Made by a program: the position numbers and the translations under genes. Below are positions 32,101-38,947 of a stretch of 64,000 nucleotides of DNA, one piece after another. The first letter of the stretch is position 1, and the number at the start of each line of letters is the position of its first letter. The notes below the pieces were generated by a model. The model had not been told where the DNA came from, did no database searches, and saw nothing but the letters and a program-made list of their open reading frames with translations. Source of the stretch: Actinoplanes derwentensis (lineage in GTDB: Bacteria; Actinomycetota; Actinomycetes; Mycobacteriales; Micromonosporaceae); assembly GCF_900104725.1 (NCBI RefSeq), contig NZ_LT629758.1:3286001-3350000 (forward strand), in the 5' to 3' direction.

Positions 32101-34234
32101 GTTCGGTCACCTTGGCGTCCACCAGCGACGACCAGCCCGCGCCGAACGCCCCGGACAGCCGGGTGTCGACCGAGTTGTAGGTGCGGGCGATCTCCAGCGC
32201 CGGGCCCACCGAGCTGACCTGGGCGTCGACGGCCGAGCTGGTGTAGGTGCCGGAGCCGGGCGCGAAGCCGGCGTCACCGTGCTGTTCCAGGCTCGCGGTC
32301 AGCGGTGACTGTGGCACCGGTGTGGTGAGCAGGAATCGCCAGGACGGTGACCAGGTGTAGGAGGCGACGCCCTCGTTGTTACGGCCGTCGTTGAGGGTCA
32401 CCTGCCAGCGATAACGCCCGCCCCATTTCAGGGTGCCGGCCGGCACGGTCCACGTCTTGTCGGTGCGCCACCCCGACTCCTTGATCTTCGTCTGGGTGCC
32501 GGTCGCCGACTCCTGGAAGACCTCGAAGTTGTACTCCAGGGTCGCCGGGAAACCGTCCGGGTCGTAGCCGTCCGCGATCAGCTGCGGCGTCAGTGACGGC
32601 GACTGCGTGCCGGACGGCGGGAACAGCGTGTTGACCTGCGGCGCGACGTTGTTCGCGTAGGTGACTTCCAGGTACGCCTTGTAGGCGTCGCTGTAGTTGC
32701 CGGAGGTGAACCGCTTCCACGAGTTGGTCGCCACCTCGTCGCCGGTGATCGCCAGGCCCTGGTCCCAGTTCGCGCTGCCCCGGTTGGTGGCCCAGTCGTG
32801 CAGCGTCGTCGGGTCCAGGGTGACCGCGTGCCACTGGCCGACCGAGCGGTCCTTGACCGTGTTGGTGCAGCCCGGCGTGTGGTCGGTGATCTTCAGGGTG
32901 CCGATCGGCGCGGTCACCGACGGCCCGGCTGCCAGGGCCGCGGTGTCCAGGTCGCCGACCAGCCACGGGGTGGTGACCTTACGGACGTAGATGTTGCTGT
33001 AGACGTCGCAGGTGTACGCGTACGTCAGGTACGCCCACAACTTCGCCCCGGTGATCCGCTTGCCGACGAACCCGTCGGTGTCGAAGTCCTGGAACTTCAT
33101 GTACGAGCGGGCGATGACGTTCTCGTACCGGCCGACCGCGATCGAGCTGCCGTTCTGCTCGTCCGCGCCGGTGGTCGTGTCGTTGTCGACGTAGACGTCG
33201 CCCTCGTTCATCGTCTTCGCGGTGTAGACCGTCGGGTCGATCTCGATCGGCCAGACCCGCTTCGGGTCGTCGATCCACGCGTCGTCGGCGGTGACCTTCA
33301 GCGCCGGAGTCCCGTCGACGTCGATCAGGGAGTACCCGATCGCGTACGACTTGGGCCGGCTGCCGGTCCCGTCGAGCGGGCTGGAGTCCTCCATGAACGG
33401 CCGCGGCACCGTCAGCACGACCTCGTTCGCCGCGTCGCGCAGTGCGAGCCCACCGTCGGCGGTGAGGTCCGCGGTCAGGCCCGTCAGCTCCAGCGGGAAC
33501 ACGAACTCCCGGGTCGCCGCCGGGCTCTTCAGGACGATCGTCTCCTTGACGCTGTTCGTCAGCGTCTGGAGCCGCACGTCGACACCGGGAAGGATCTCGG
33601 CGTAGGTGCTCTTGTCGCCGTCGACCGCCGGGGTCACCGCCAGCGCGTCCTGCAGCCGGTAGGCGAACACCTCACCGGTCGGGAGCGTGATCCGGGCCAG
33701 GTCCTCGGCGGCCTGCCGGGCGGCGCTCTTGGCTTGCGGCGCCGCGAGGGAGACCCCGAAGGAGTTCGCCTTGGTCTTCAGCCGGCCGTCGGTGCCCCGG
33801 CTCAGCGAGGTGTCGATCGGCCGCCACTTGCCGTCCGCACCCCGGTAGTTGACCCGGCCGGTGGAGACCTTGGCGGTCTGCGAGCCGTCCGGGTTCTCGA
33901 ACACGTCCGTCGTGGAACTCGACCGGCCGGTGACCTTCTTCGAGTCCGCCGGGTCGAACGAGTCCGCGCCGACGGCCTCGTCCGCGGTCCAGGGCTTGCG
34001 CTTGACCGGTTCCGGCTGGGTGAACCCGGCCTTCTTCCCGCCGTAGTGCCCGTCCGCGCCGGGGCCCTGCTTCTGCACCGGGAGACTGACGTACGCTGCG
34101 GCGGCCTGCGTCCAGGACAGCCGGAAATCCAGCCAGCCCAGGGGGAGGTCACCCTTCAGCCCGCTGGGGATCCCCATCGAGGCGACGAGTGTGAGGACGA
34201 GAAAGACCGCGAGGCGACGGGCGTGGCGACCCAC
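23114..34234 (-). CDS. Giant secreted RHS polymorphic toxin (LamG, ricin-type lectin, RHS/YD repeats, Hint, nuclease tip)
   Basis: A protein of 3,706 residues from a GTG at 34234 (GGGGG four bases upstream; frame open to 34273). Order, by bases from high to low: export signal (VFLVLTLVASMGI); DNRLRE-type module (about 33240-32650); fibronectin-like region; RHS start; LamG domain with a ricin-type lectin inside it (about 31580-30480); second LamG (30295-29640); YD repeats; third LamG (28130-27470); more YD repeats; RHS core end (MHARWYNPETGQFDTRDTAG, near 25100); hydrophobic/Cys-rich segment; Lys-rich linker (about 24470-24170); Hint self-cleavage domain (HSFDPVTRVLMADGTTKPI to VLVHNC, about 24090-23597); and a 160-residue tip with RGHLLADRLGGKRNKKNLVA, a DNA/RNA non-specific endonuclease (NS_2-like) motif. 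The downstream SUKH gene should be its antidote. Confidence 0.9.
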   Translation of the reverse strand: MGRHARRLAVFLVLTLVASMGIPSGLKGDLPLGWLDFRLSWTQAAAAYVSLPVQKQGPGADGHYGGKKAGFTQPEPVKRKPWTADEAVGADSFDPADSKKVTGRSSSTTDVFENPDGSQTAKVSTGRVNYRGADGKWRPIDTSLSRGTDGRLKTKANSFGVSLAAPQAKSAARQAAEDLARITLPTGEVFAYRLQDALAVTPAVDGDKSTYAEILPGVDVRLQTLTNSVKETIVLKSPAATREFVFPLELTGLTADLTADGGLALRDAANEVVLTVPRPFMEDSSPLDGTGSRPKSYAIGYSLIDVDGTPALKVTADDAWIDDPKRVWPIEIDPTVYTAKTMNEGDVYVDNDTTTGADEQNGSSIAVGRYENVIARSYMKFQDFDTDGFVGKRITGAKLWAYLTYAYTCDVYSNIYVRKVTTPWLVGDLDTAALAAGPSVTAPIGTLKITDHTPGCTNTVKDRSVGQWHAVTLDPTTLHDWATNRGSANWDQGLAITGDEVATNSWKRFTSGNYSDAYKAYLEVTYANNVAPQVNTLFPPSGTQSPSLTPQLIADGYDPDGFPATLEYNFEVFQESATGTQTKIKESGWRTDKTWTVPAGTLKWGGRYRWQVTLNDGRNNEGVASYTWSPSWRFLLTTPVPQSPLTASLEQHGDAGFAPGSGTYTSSAVDAQVSSVGPALEIARTYNSVDTRLSGAFGAGWSSLVDAKVTERKDATGALTVAEVTYPTGQTVAYGRNADGTWSAGLGRYAKFAAVTGGYQLTDKSGVGYLFTSATGTTGVYGLTSVTDTNGRPLNLTWTGGKVTQVTSAASKRNLFLTWSGAHVASVVTDPAVAGDAATAATWSYTYSGDQLAKVCPPTSATACTQYTYTDGNLYPTTVENLDAYSYWRLGEASGVAQAASAATERMKADYGTHTNVTLGTAGSGALPGSTATAATYNGTTSRTALPAKTVSQAGYQSVSMWFKTSAAGDHVLYSQSWDPITTASTANPYQPVLYVGTNGQLYGSFPTLPAAGTTLGSFLGSASGRCLDAENDGLSNGSNVILQDCTGAGKQIWKLTAAGQLHQNGLATRCMREEGTEAGSGVDVQDCSATAANQKWRLTGDGRIVSQESGMCVNPYGNGTVNGTVMTIWPCGRPYTAVQTFSTQNHSTLASATAVNDGNWHHAVLSAAGDRQTLYVDGVAKATQTGVVVTDIQPRYQYLGAGHLGGTWTAQDNAVAYKNNGSPDYYSGALSDVAVFDQPLTADRVTELYGARASRKLLSQITRPSGAVTAKVAYDPVSGRVRKVTDGDNGSWTLADPQVKGSSQVYASAVLGDNPVDYWRLNDLPGTTEPYNEVNGNTATYSSVTLGGTPGTDGPFKDTTAPLFSGVAGSEITGDTASVSTAQSFSVSTWLNAADLTVNRAAVAITGAAQSTAFMLSYDKATNKWAAVMCSADVTGSTCPRTASTSTPVANTWTHLAATFDAPTKTMRLYVNGVLEKTAVLTHTLWAGSTLVAGHCFHNAVNCDLWKGRVAEIATYQARLTDAEILAQFNSADRSATGVAMPAKSIAVTGPTAKNSTQLFNLYTGQQIADTDTLGNLTQFGYDGTTGAMTLKVDPNGNKTELAYDVRGNVLSQTTWPDQTDTATRSTTRFTYFPDATSTNPAPDPRNDKILTVQDGRTDGTYRTTYTYDTRGNTTAVTDPLGRVTTTVHSDGTTGAPAGLATRQVSPGGSVTTTEFAANGDITAVTDPAGKITRLTYDQLGRVLTSTEVSKTNPNGLTSGYTYDKLGRILTLTQPGVLNRVTGATHTAVTTYQYNVDGQSTAISVTDTTGGDTARQTTTEYNTLGQVKRETEPDGTATAYTYDLFGEVLTATDDAGTTVATEYDSEGQILSVRFKNYTGDPDDPKAAADVVTESRAYDPGGRLIRSTDAEGWSTEYAYTSNNLLKTATQIGATAATRFVLEDNTYDLAGNLLKQVTNDGRTTTAYTIDAAARPYQVTVDPTGVNRKVTNVLSPDDLVLASTVRDSAGTVVAQNETIYDPAGNDLVNTTFSGSTNGPAGRWKLGETTGTVGADTAGNTPAEFPSWAATQWSTDKPASRTDLTGSVQMTEADTYEQLTTPVPVVDAARSYSVSAWVKLKNPTQNHAAVSQESGQSSAFVLGYTHDSKSWWMAVCDNGGVNCTSAESTQTAATDAWTHLTGVYDAAAKTVKLYVNGTLQNTVAWCCAANTVNGTFAIGGSKWDGWLTAEWAGNLADVQAYQRVLSDADVTAVYDGSSTWAGAKLIRESFERDTDGTITSELDPNGERTYYQYDEAGRMALTIDPPTTTERYDSAPVTTRSISYAGYNTFGELTEERDPTGNTTTTRYDAGGRPVKTIYPSYTAKGSATALWPEETTQYDAVTGEVSKVIDAAGNETSLTYDALGRVTKVTNADGGLVRYTYDRLGNVLSVTDPTGAKQTSTYDYLGRTETETQIVRQTGAAHTSTYTYGPGGWLSQATSPDKATEKYTYNALGETLTSTDSANATTTYQYGGAGDLLRTTLADNTYQTTTYDLASRPTAAQSYDAAGTLLTSTGVTYDRASNVVAATDARGATTKFTYDAAGLLTAQDEPVVAGTTSIGTSFGYDAAGRPTRFTDGRGNAFWTTYNTWGLPESTIEPATTAHPAEADRTFTTVYDLAGLPVRQIQPGGVEVVNTYDEMGQVTRSSGSGAEAQTTDREYAYDLAGRVTELSGPGGDNTLAWDDRSLLTSVTGPSGNSSFTYTGDGQTKTRVDAAGTTTYGYDPAGRLSTIANPSTGIQETVGYDALSQVTKVTYGTNGNTRNLGYDSLHRLTTDELKTTAGASVARISYGYDQNSNLTSKTTTGFAGATANSYTYDLANRLTSWNNGTTTVGYEYDRSGNRTRAGTKTFTYDDRNRLLTSSQGDSYEYTARGTLRRTLSGTVGYETTADAFGQIIRQQSGDNTFENYQYDGLGRVVKTGFAYTGLENDLATDGTSTYTRDPGGGLLGVQGLYAWTDRHTDLVAQFTATGASLSGSTTYDPLGNVVTRAGVIGNLGFQQEYTEQSTGRVNMHARWYNPETGQFDTRDTAGLSPVGNSGNANRYGYGNANPLSNIDPTGHWSMSISGCNTTWTCLVQGFVNSFDVIGMASSVIDAFGDLSGTINRFIGGMVTDANNWKTTISNVIHDKFDCGAWWVPMRESTCNNIVSKVATVGGWACALSGVCQIIYDCLNYNSGGKNGCAEAVGGLLADAVKALVTVGAGAVVSRVANRITSLLKRFGLPDRRKKSSSGSGNSGTKKPKKASKPKSEKKKTKAKTKKKSSNSTKKSTKKKKSSNSTKKTKSKKKNTKAKTKTPKKTTTKPKGTGKTPVKSTPVKETAPEPRLELPTARVLDGNDIGYDNRTDYGTCPGHSFDPVTRVLMADGTTKPIAEVELGDEVKTTDPETGETTSQPVTVLHHNLDTELADVTVSDTPSNVTAETGEGKGGRSTRGPTVLKTTGNHPFWDDTAKQWVGAGDLEPGKSTLLTADGATVHVTAVRTFTGAKRMLDLTVDVIHTYYVLAGTEPVLVHNCLTQDSYDFGGQVRYGALDKYDRPTGVWATVTKDMLHKGQSPGGLKIEGLPKGMGTLLNLARGHLLADRLGGKRNKKNLVALTQDPVNSPIMRDGIEQTVYDAVDGGQVVQYSIEPVYVGKSDTPRALRISAYGNGPNPLVVKEFELNNPAGMFGFGDEDW

Positions 34235-34457
34235 TGTTCCCCCAAGATCGAGCGACAAGATCCTGAGGAACATAGGTGAAGATCATCGATCTCCGATATA
34301 CCCGTTCTCCACACTGGATGCGCCGGCCGAGACACTGGACGACCGAGCCGAGCGCAACCTCACAGCATCTCCACAGCCCAAGGCCCTTGCAGGTCCAAGC
34401 TGGAGCCCGTCGATCCCGGCCAGAATATGACCGAGATCACACAGCGTTCCGGGTTTA

Positions 34458-34940
34458 CTACTCCTCGAACTGGTCGGTCAACAGCGCGTAGACGGCCCCT
34501 TCCGCTCCGTCGACCACGGCGACGTTAGCCGCCGTAGCCGCACCGCCGACCACCACGAACCGCTGCTTCGGGTACTTCGCCGCCACCGCGGTCACCGCGG
34601 TCACCGGCGCCTCGTCGACCGCGATCAGCAGATCGCACTGCTGCTGCAGCAGGCCGCCGAGATACGTGGCGGCGTTCTGCGCCGTCGGGGCACCGATCGC
34701 CGCCAGGTACGTCACCTGCACCCGCGTCTGCGCCGACGCCCGTTGCATCCCGGCCCACACCGGCACCGCGGCCGGGCCCCGCAGCCCCTGATCACCGGTG
34801 AACAGACAGGCCGACTCGGCGCGGTACCGCCGTTCCCGCACCGGGTCGTCCTCCGGCCCGAAGACCAGCCACCCGGCCGTACCCAGAATCCCCAGCCCCG
34901 CCACCGCAGTCGCGGCCCAAACCATCCAGCGCTTCCGCAC
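34458..34940 (-). CDS. Membrane-anchored protein resembling a BMP-type binding domain
   Basis: A 160-residue protein with an N-terminal membrane anchor (MRKRWMVWAATAVAGLGILG) and an extracytoplasmic domain. Segments TRVQVTYLAAIGAPTAQNAA, LLQQQCDLLIAVDEAPVTAV and AAKYPKQRFVVVGGAATAAN resemble one lobe of BMP/Med-type periplasmic binding proteins, but only about half of one is present. The GTG at 34940 has AGAGGGG five bases upstream; the frame opens at 34955. It lies between the RHS toxin and the ABC transporter, facing neither promoter directly. Function unknown. Confidence 0.7.
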   Translation of the reverse strand: MRKRWMVWAATAVAGLGILGTAGWLVFGPEDDPVRERRYRAESACLFTGDQGLRGPAAVPVWAGMQRASAQTRVQVTYLAAIGAPTAQNAATYLGGLLQQQCDLLIAVDEAPVTAVTAVAAKYPKQRFVVVGGAATAANVAVVDGAEGAVYALLTDQFEE

Positions 34941-34991
34941 GCTCACCCCTCTCAAGCCGCGACAGCCTACCGACGTCGATGTCGCCGCGGG

Positions 34992-37445
34992 TCACTCCTT
35001 GATGCCCATGTGTTCGATCGGCGGGATCCGCAGCAGACGGGCGACCGGCAGGATCGTGGTGGCCAGGGCCAGGATCGTGGTGCCGCCGAGGACGGTCAGC
35101 CAGCCGAGCGGTGGCACGTACGGCAGGAAGCTTCCGGTCAGAGCCCGGACCACACAGCTCAGGGTGAGTGCCGCGATCGTGCCACCGAGGAGGACCGCGG
35201 TGCCGAGCAGCCCCACCTGTTCGGCGTTGATCATGCGCTTGACCTGGCGGCTGGTGACGCCGGTCAGGCGCAGCACGGCCAGTTCGCGGCGGCGGGCCAG
35301 GGCTGCCATCACCATCGTGTTGGCGGCGGCGACCGCCGTGTAACCGACCATCACGGCGATCAGCAGCCGGTTCAGCCAGGCGCTCAGGGCCAGATCCTCG
35401 GCGAGGCCGCCGGTCAGGGCATCGGTGCCGACCAGAGTGGCGCCGGGGATCTTGCGCAGCACGGCGTCAGCCGACGGGGACGCGCTGATCAGCATCTCGT
35501 CGTCGAGGCCGCTCGCGGTGTGACCGTCGACGGTGGCACGGGACAGGATGACATCACCGAAACCGAGGCCGCGCTGGTAGACGGCGACGATCCGCAGGTC
35601 CACCGGAGTGCCGTCGCCGAGCCGGACGGGGACGCTCGCACCGATCTCCCCGCCGAAGGTCTCCGAGACGGCCATCGTCGTGGCATCCAGGGCGGCCAGG
35701 TCACCGGCAGTGACCCCGAGGTCGAGGGTGTCCGCCAGGCCGGCCGGGTCGACGGCTCGGGCGCCGACGACCTCACCGTCCCCCATCGTGGACACCACGA
35801 TGCTGGTGTGCCGGACGGGAGTCGCCGCCCGTACCCCAGCGATCGCCCGGACCTGAGCCACCGCCGACTCGGGCAGCCCGGCGACCGAGACCAGGGCCCG
35901 CGTCGCGAGAAGCCCCTCCCGGGTCTGCGTGACCGCTTGTCGTTCCAGGTTGTCCTGCAGGAACCAGACCGAACCGCCGAAGCCGACCGCGAGAACCAGC
36001 GAGGTGAGCACGGTGGCGGTGCCACGGGCGTTGGCCCGCAGGTTGGCGGCGGCCAGGTACCCGCTGACGCCGAAGACCGCCCGCAACGGCCCGGCGAGCA
36101 GCCGGGCGGCGGCGGTGATGATCCAGGGGGCGAGCAGAGCGACCGCGAGCACGAACAGGTAGAGCATGCCGAGGGCGGCACCGAGCGCGGTCTGCCCGCT
36201 GACGGAGACCGCCGCGCCCGCTGACGCACCGGCCGCGACCAGGGTGATCAGACCACTGATCAGGCGGCCTCTGCCGGCGGTGCCGGGTTCGATCGCGGCC
36301 TCGCCGAGGGCTTCGGCGGGCCGGATGGCGGTGACCCGGCGGGCGGCGAGGAGCCCGGCGAGGACGGCCGACACCACGATGATCGCGGCGGCGGCCGGGG
36401 CGGCGAGGGCTCCGGGCCGCATCGGGAAGGCGCCGGGCAGGAAACCGCGGCTGGTCAGTTCACCGGTGAGCCAGCCGGCGGCGGCCAATCCGGCGGGCAC
36501 ACCCAACCCCGAGGCGAGCACGCTGAGCAACGCGGACTCCACCATGATCATGCGGCGGACCTGGCCGGGCGTGGCGGCGACGGCCCGGATCAGGGCCAGA
36601 TCGCGGCGGCGGTGGCGCACGCTGAGGCCGACGGTCGCGGCGACCACGAAGACGATCAGCATGATCACATAGCCGCCGAACGACGCGCCGACCTGTACCA
36701 GCAGGGTCGCGGCGGCCCGATCGGCGGAGCGTTCGGCCACGCCGCTGCCGGCGCCGGTCAGCACTTGCGCGTCACCGGCGAGCCCCTGGATCCGGCTCTG
36801 CAACGCGGCTAGATCGGTACCGGGCTCGGCGATCACGCCGATCGCGCGGACCGTGCCGCGATGCGGCGAGAGAGCGGCGGCCTCGGCGTCGGCGAAGAAG
36901 GCCACGGCCGGACCCCGGACCACACCACTGACTGTGTACGACCGCAGCGTCCCGCCGATCAGAAACTGCACCGTCTGCCCGGCCTCGGCGGGGCCGGCAC
37001 TCAGCACGACCTGCCCGGCGGACTTCGGCGGCGTACCGGAGACCAGCTCGTAAGGGGTGAGCACCGCGCTCCCCCAGCCCCGGCCCGGCACGGTGACGCC
37101 GGTGGTGGTGACGACCGGGATGTCCTCGTCCACCGCGACGGTGGCGACCCCGTCGACGCCGAGGATCTCGCCGGTCAGGTCGAGCGGCACGGTGCCGCCC
37201 TCGGGCAGCGCGACCGTGCTGGTGTAGACCTCGCCGTCGAACTCCTTACTGGTGAACGTGGTGTCGGGCCGGGCCACCACCAGGTCGGCGGCGGTGTACC
37301 GGACCGGCGCCGGGTGATATCGGAGCCCCGACTCGACGAGGATCCCCATCGCGGTCAGGATCAGCGCCCCGAGGGCGAGCGCCAGCACTGTCGCGATCGA
37401 CGAGCCGGGCCGATGGCGCAGCAGACGTGCGGCGAGCGCGGTCAT
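34992..37445 (-). CDS. FtsX/MacB-type ABC transporter permease
   Basis: An 817-residue permease with duplicated FtsX domains. The N-terminal membrane span (SSIATVLALALGALILTAMG) precedes a large extracytoplasmic MacB-like domain (about 45-245), then three spans with LALIRAVAATPGQVRRMIMV, a second extracytoplasmic domain, and a C-terminal FtsX core (LAVLRLTGVTSRQVKRMINA). Such systems act as mechanotransmitters or export lipids, peptides or antibiotics, often in resistance. The ATG at 37445 overlaps the ATPase stop by ATGA. The open frame reaches 37826 over the ATPase gene but is not coding there. Confidence 0.92.
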   Translation of the reverse strand: MTALAARLLRHRPGSSIATVLALALGALILTAMGILVESGLRYHPAPVRYTAADLVVARPDTTFTSKEFDGEVYTSTVALPEGGTVPLDLTGEILGVDGVATVAVDEDIPVVTTTGVTVPGRGWGSAVLTPYELVSGTPPKSAGQVVLSAGPAEAGQTVQFLIGGTLRSYTVSGVVRGPAVAFFADAEAAALSPHRGTVRAIGVIAEPGTDLAALQSRIQGLAGDAQVLTGAGSGVAERSADRAAATLLVQVGASFGGYVIMLIVFVVAATVGLSVRHRRRDLALIRAVAATPGQVRRMIMVESALLSVLASGLGVPAGLAAAGWLTGELTSRGFLPGAFPMRPGALAAPAAAAIIVVSAVLAGLLAARRVTAIRPAEALGEAAIEPGTAGRGRLISGLITLVAAGASAGAAVSVSGQTALGAALGMLYLFVLAVALLAPWIITAAARLLAGPLRAVFGVSGYLAAANLRANARGTATVLTSLVLAVGFGGSVWFLQDNLERQAVTQTREGLLATRALVSVAGLPESAVAQVRAIAGVRAATPVRHTSIVVSTMGDGEVVGARAVDPAGLADTLDLGVTAGDLAALDATTMAVSETFGGEIGASVPVRLGDGTPVDLRIVAVYQRGLGFGDVILSRATVDGHTASGLDDEMLISASPSADAVLRKIPGATLVGTDALTGGLAEDLALSAWLNRLLIAVMVGYTAVAAANTMVMAALARRRELAVLRLTGVTSRQVKRMINAEQVGLLGTAVLLGGTIAALTLSCVVRALTGSFLPYVPPLGWLTVLGGTTILALATTILPVARLLRIPPIEHMGIKE

Positions 37446-38200
37446 CGGACGGCCCCCGCCGGGCGGCGGCCGAGAGCGGCCAGGTGTTCGGCGATGCGGC
37501 CGGCGCCCGGCTGTGGCATGTCGTGCACGAGGTGCCCGTCGGCGAGGACCAGGACCCGGTCGGCGTACGAGGCCGCAACCGGATCGTGGGTGACCATCAC
37601 GACGGTCTGCCCGTGGTCGTCGACGATGCCCCGCAGCAGGGTCAGCACCTCGGCGGCCGTGGTGGTGTCGAGCGCGCCGGTCGGTTCGTCGCAGAAGATG
37701 ACCTGTGGGCGGGCGGCGAGGGCGCGGGCGATGGCGACCCGCTGCTGCTGACCGCCGGACAGTGCCGACGGCCGGTGCCGCAGCCGCTGACCGAGGCCGA
37801 CCCGGTCGACGACCGTGGCGATCCACTCGCGGTCCGGGCGTACTCCCGCCAGTTTCAGCGGCAGCAGGATGTTCTCCTCGACGGTGAGCGCGCCGATCAG
37901 GTTGAACGCCTGGAAGACGAAACCGATCCGGTCGCGGCGCAGCTCGGTCAGTTTCGTCTCGGACAGCGTCGACAGTTCGGTGTCGCCGATCCGGACGCTG
38001 CCCTCGGTGGGCCGGTCCAGTCCGGCGGCGGCCTGCAGCAGGGTGCTCTTGCCGGAGCCGGACGGGCCCATGATCGCGGTGAAGGTGCCGCGGTGGAAGG
38101 TGGCGTCGACTCCGGCGAGGGCCCGAACCGGTTCACCGTCGGCTTGGTGGACACGGGTGAGCCCGTGCACTCGGACCGCGGGTTCGCTCTGGACGGACAT
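37442..38200 (-). CDS. MacB/LolD-type ABC transporter ATPase
   Basis: A 252-residue ATP-binding subunit with Walker A (GPSGSGKST), Q-loop (FVFQAFNLIGALTVEENILL), signature (LSGGQQQRVAIARALA), Walker B (VIFCDEPTGALD) and H-loop (VVMVTHDP). It pairs with the overlapping permease. The start is 93 bases downstream of the NarL-type regulator gene on the same strand, so the two-component system probably controls this transporter, the usual layout for antimicrobial-peptide response modules. Confidence 0.93.
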   Translation of the reverse strand: MSVQSEPAVRVHGLTRVHQADGEPVRALAGVDATFHRGTFTAIMGPSGSGKSTLLQAAAGLDRPTEGSVRIGDTELSTLSETKLTELRRDRIGFVFQAFNLIGALTVEENILLPLKLAGVRPDREWIATVVDRVGLGQRLRHRPSALSGGQQQRVAIARALAARPQVIFCDEPTGALDTTTAAEVLTLLRGIVDDHGQTVVMVTHDPVAASYADRVLVLADGHLVHDMPQPGAGRIAEHLAALGRRPAGAVR

Positions 38201-38293
38201 CTATCGACCTCTCTGCCGTGGATGCACAGAAGTCTGCTGCTCAGAGGCGGTCGCCGAAATGAAGGCTGCTGGACGATCGAGGTACAGCCAGCA

Positions 38294-38947
38294 CTACTTC
38301 CGCTGGTCGTCGAGGTAGTGCAGGACGGCGGTGACCCGGCGGTCGGCGCGGTCGTCGGGGGCGAGATCGAGCTTGGCGAAGATGCTGCGGATGTGTTTGT
38401 GGACGGCGCCGTCGGTGACGAACAGCTTCTCGGCGATCGCCGTGTTGCCGAGCCCTTCGGCCATCAGGGCGAGCACGTCGCGTTCGCGGGCGCTGAGCCG
38501 GCTGACCGGGCTGTCCGGGCGGGTCCGGGCCAGGAGCTGGCCGATCACCTCCGGGTCCACGGCGGTGCCCCCATCGGCGACCCGGTGCAGGGCGGTCAGG
38601 AACTCGTCGACCCGGCCGACCCGCTCCTTGAGCAGGTACCCGAGACCGGCCGAACCGCGGGCCAGCAGATCGGTGGCGAAGGCCTGCTCGACGTAGGCGG
38701 ACAGCACCAGAACCGCCAGCCCCGGCTGCCGCTTACGGGCCTCGACAGCGGCGACGATGCCCTCGTCGGTGTGTGTCGGCGGCATCCGGACGTCGACGAT
38801 CGCGACGTCCGGCCGGTGCTCGTCGATCGCGGTGAGGAAGGTGCCGGGCGCGTCGGCGGTGGCCACCACGTCCAGGCCCTCGGCCCGCAGCAGCAGTGCC
38901 AGCCCTTCCCGCAGCAGTGCGTCGTCCTCGGCGATCACGATCCGCAC
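38294..38947 (-). CDS. NarL/LuxR-type response regulator
   Basis: A 217-residue regulator. The receiver domain has IVIAEDDALLREGLALLL, phospho-Asp in VAIVDVRMPPTHTDEG and Lys in GYLLKERVGRVDEF. The C-terminal LuxR helix-turn-helix has LSARERDVLALMAEGLGNTA and VHKHIRSIFAKL. The GTG at 38947 overlaps the 3' end of the kinase gene by 13 bases, so the pair is translationally coupled. It probably controls the ABC transporter genes that follow. Confidence 0.93.
   Translation of the reverse strand: MRIVIAEDDALLREGLALLLRAEGLDVVATADAPGTFLTAIDEHRPDVAIVDVRMPPTHTDEGIVAAVEARKRQPGLAVLVLSAYVEQAFATDLLARGSAGLGYLLKERVGRVDEFLTALHRVADGGTAVDPEVIGQLLARTRPDSPVSRLSARERDVLALMAEGLGNTAIAEKLFVTDGAVHKHIRSIFAKLDLAPDDRADRRVTAVLHYLDDQRK

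Noticed and set aside
34276..34491. 71-residue plus-strand frame upstream of the RHS gene
   Set aside because: No ribosome site, no third-position GC bias; the 223-base gap (34235-34457) is better read as the promoter region of the RHS gene.
37446..37826. Extension of the permease frame over the ATPase gene
   Set aside because: Arg/Pro-rich, out of frame with a clear ABC ATPase; the ATG at 37445 with ATGA overlap is the natural start.
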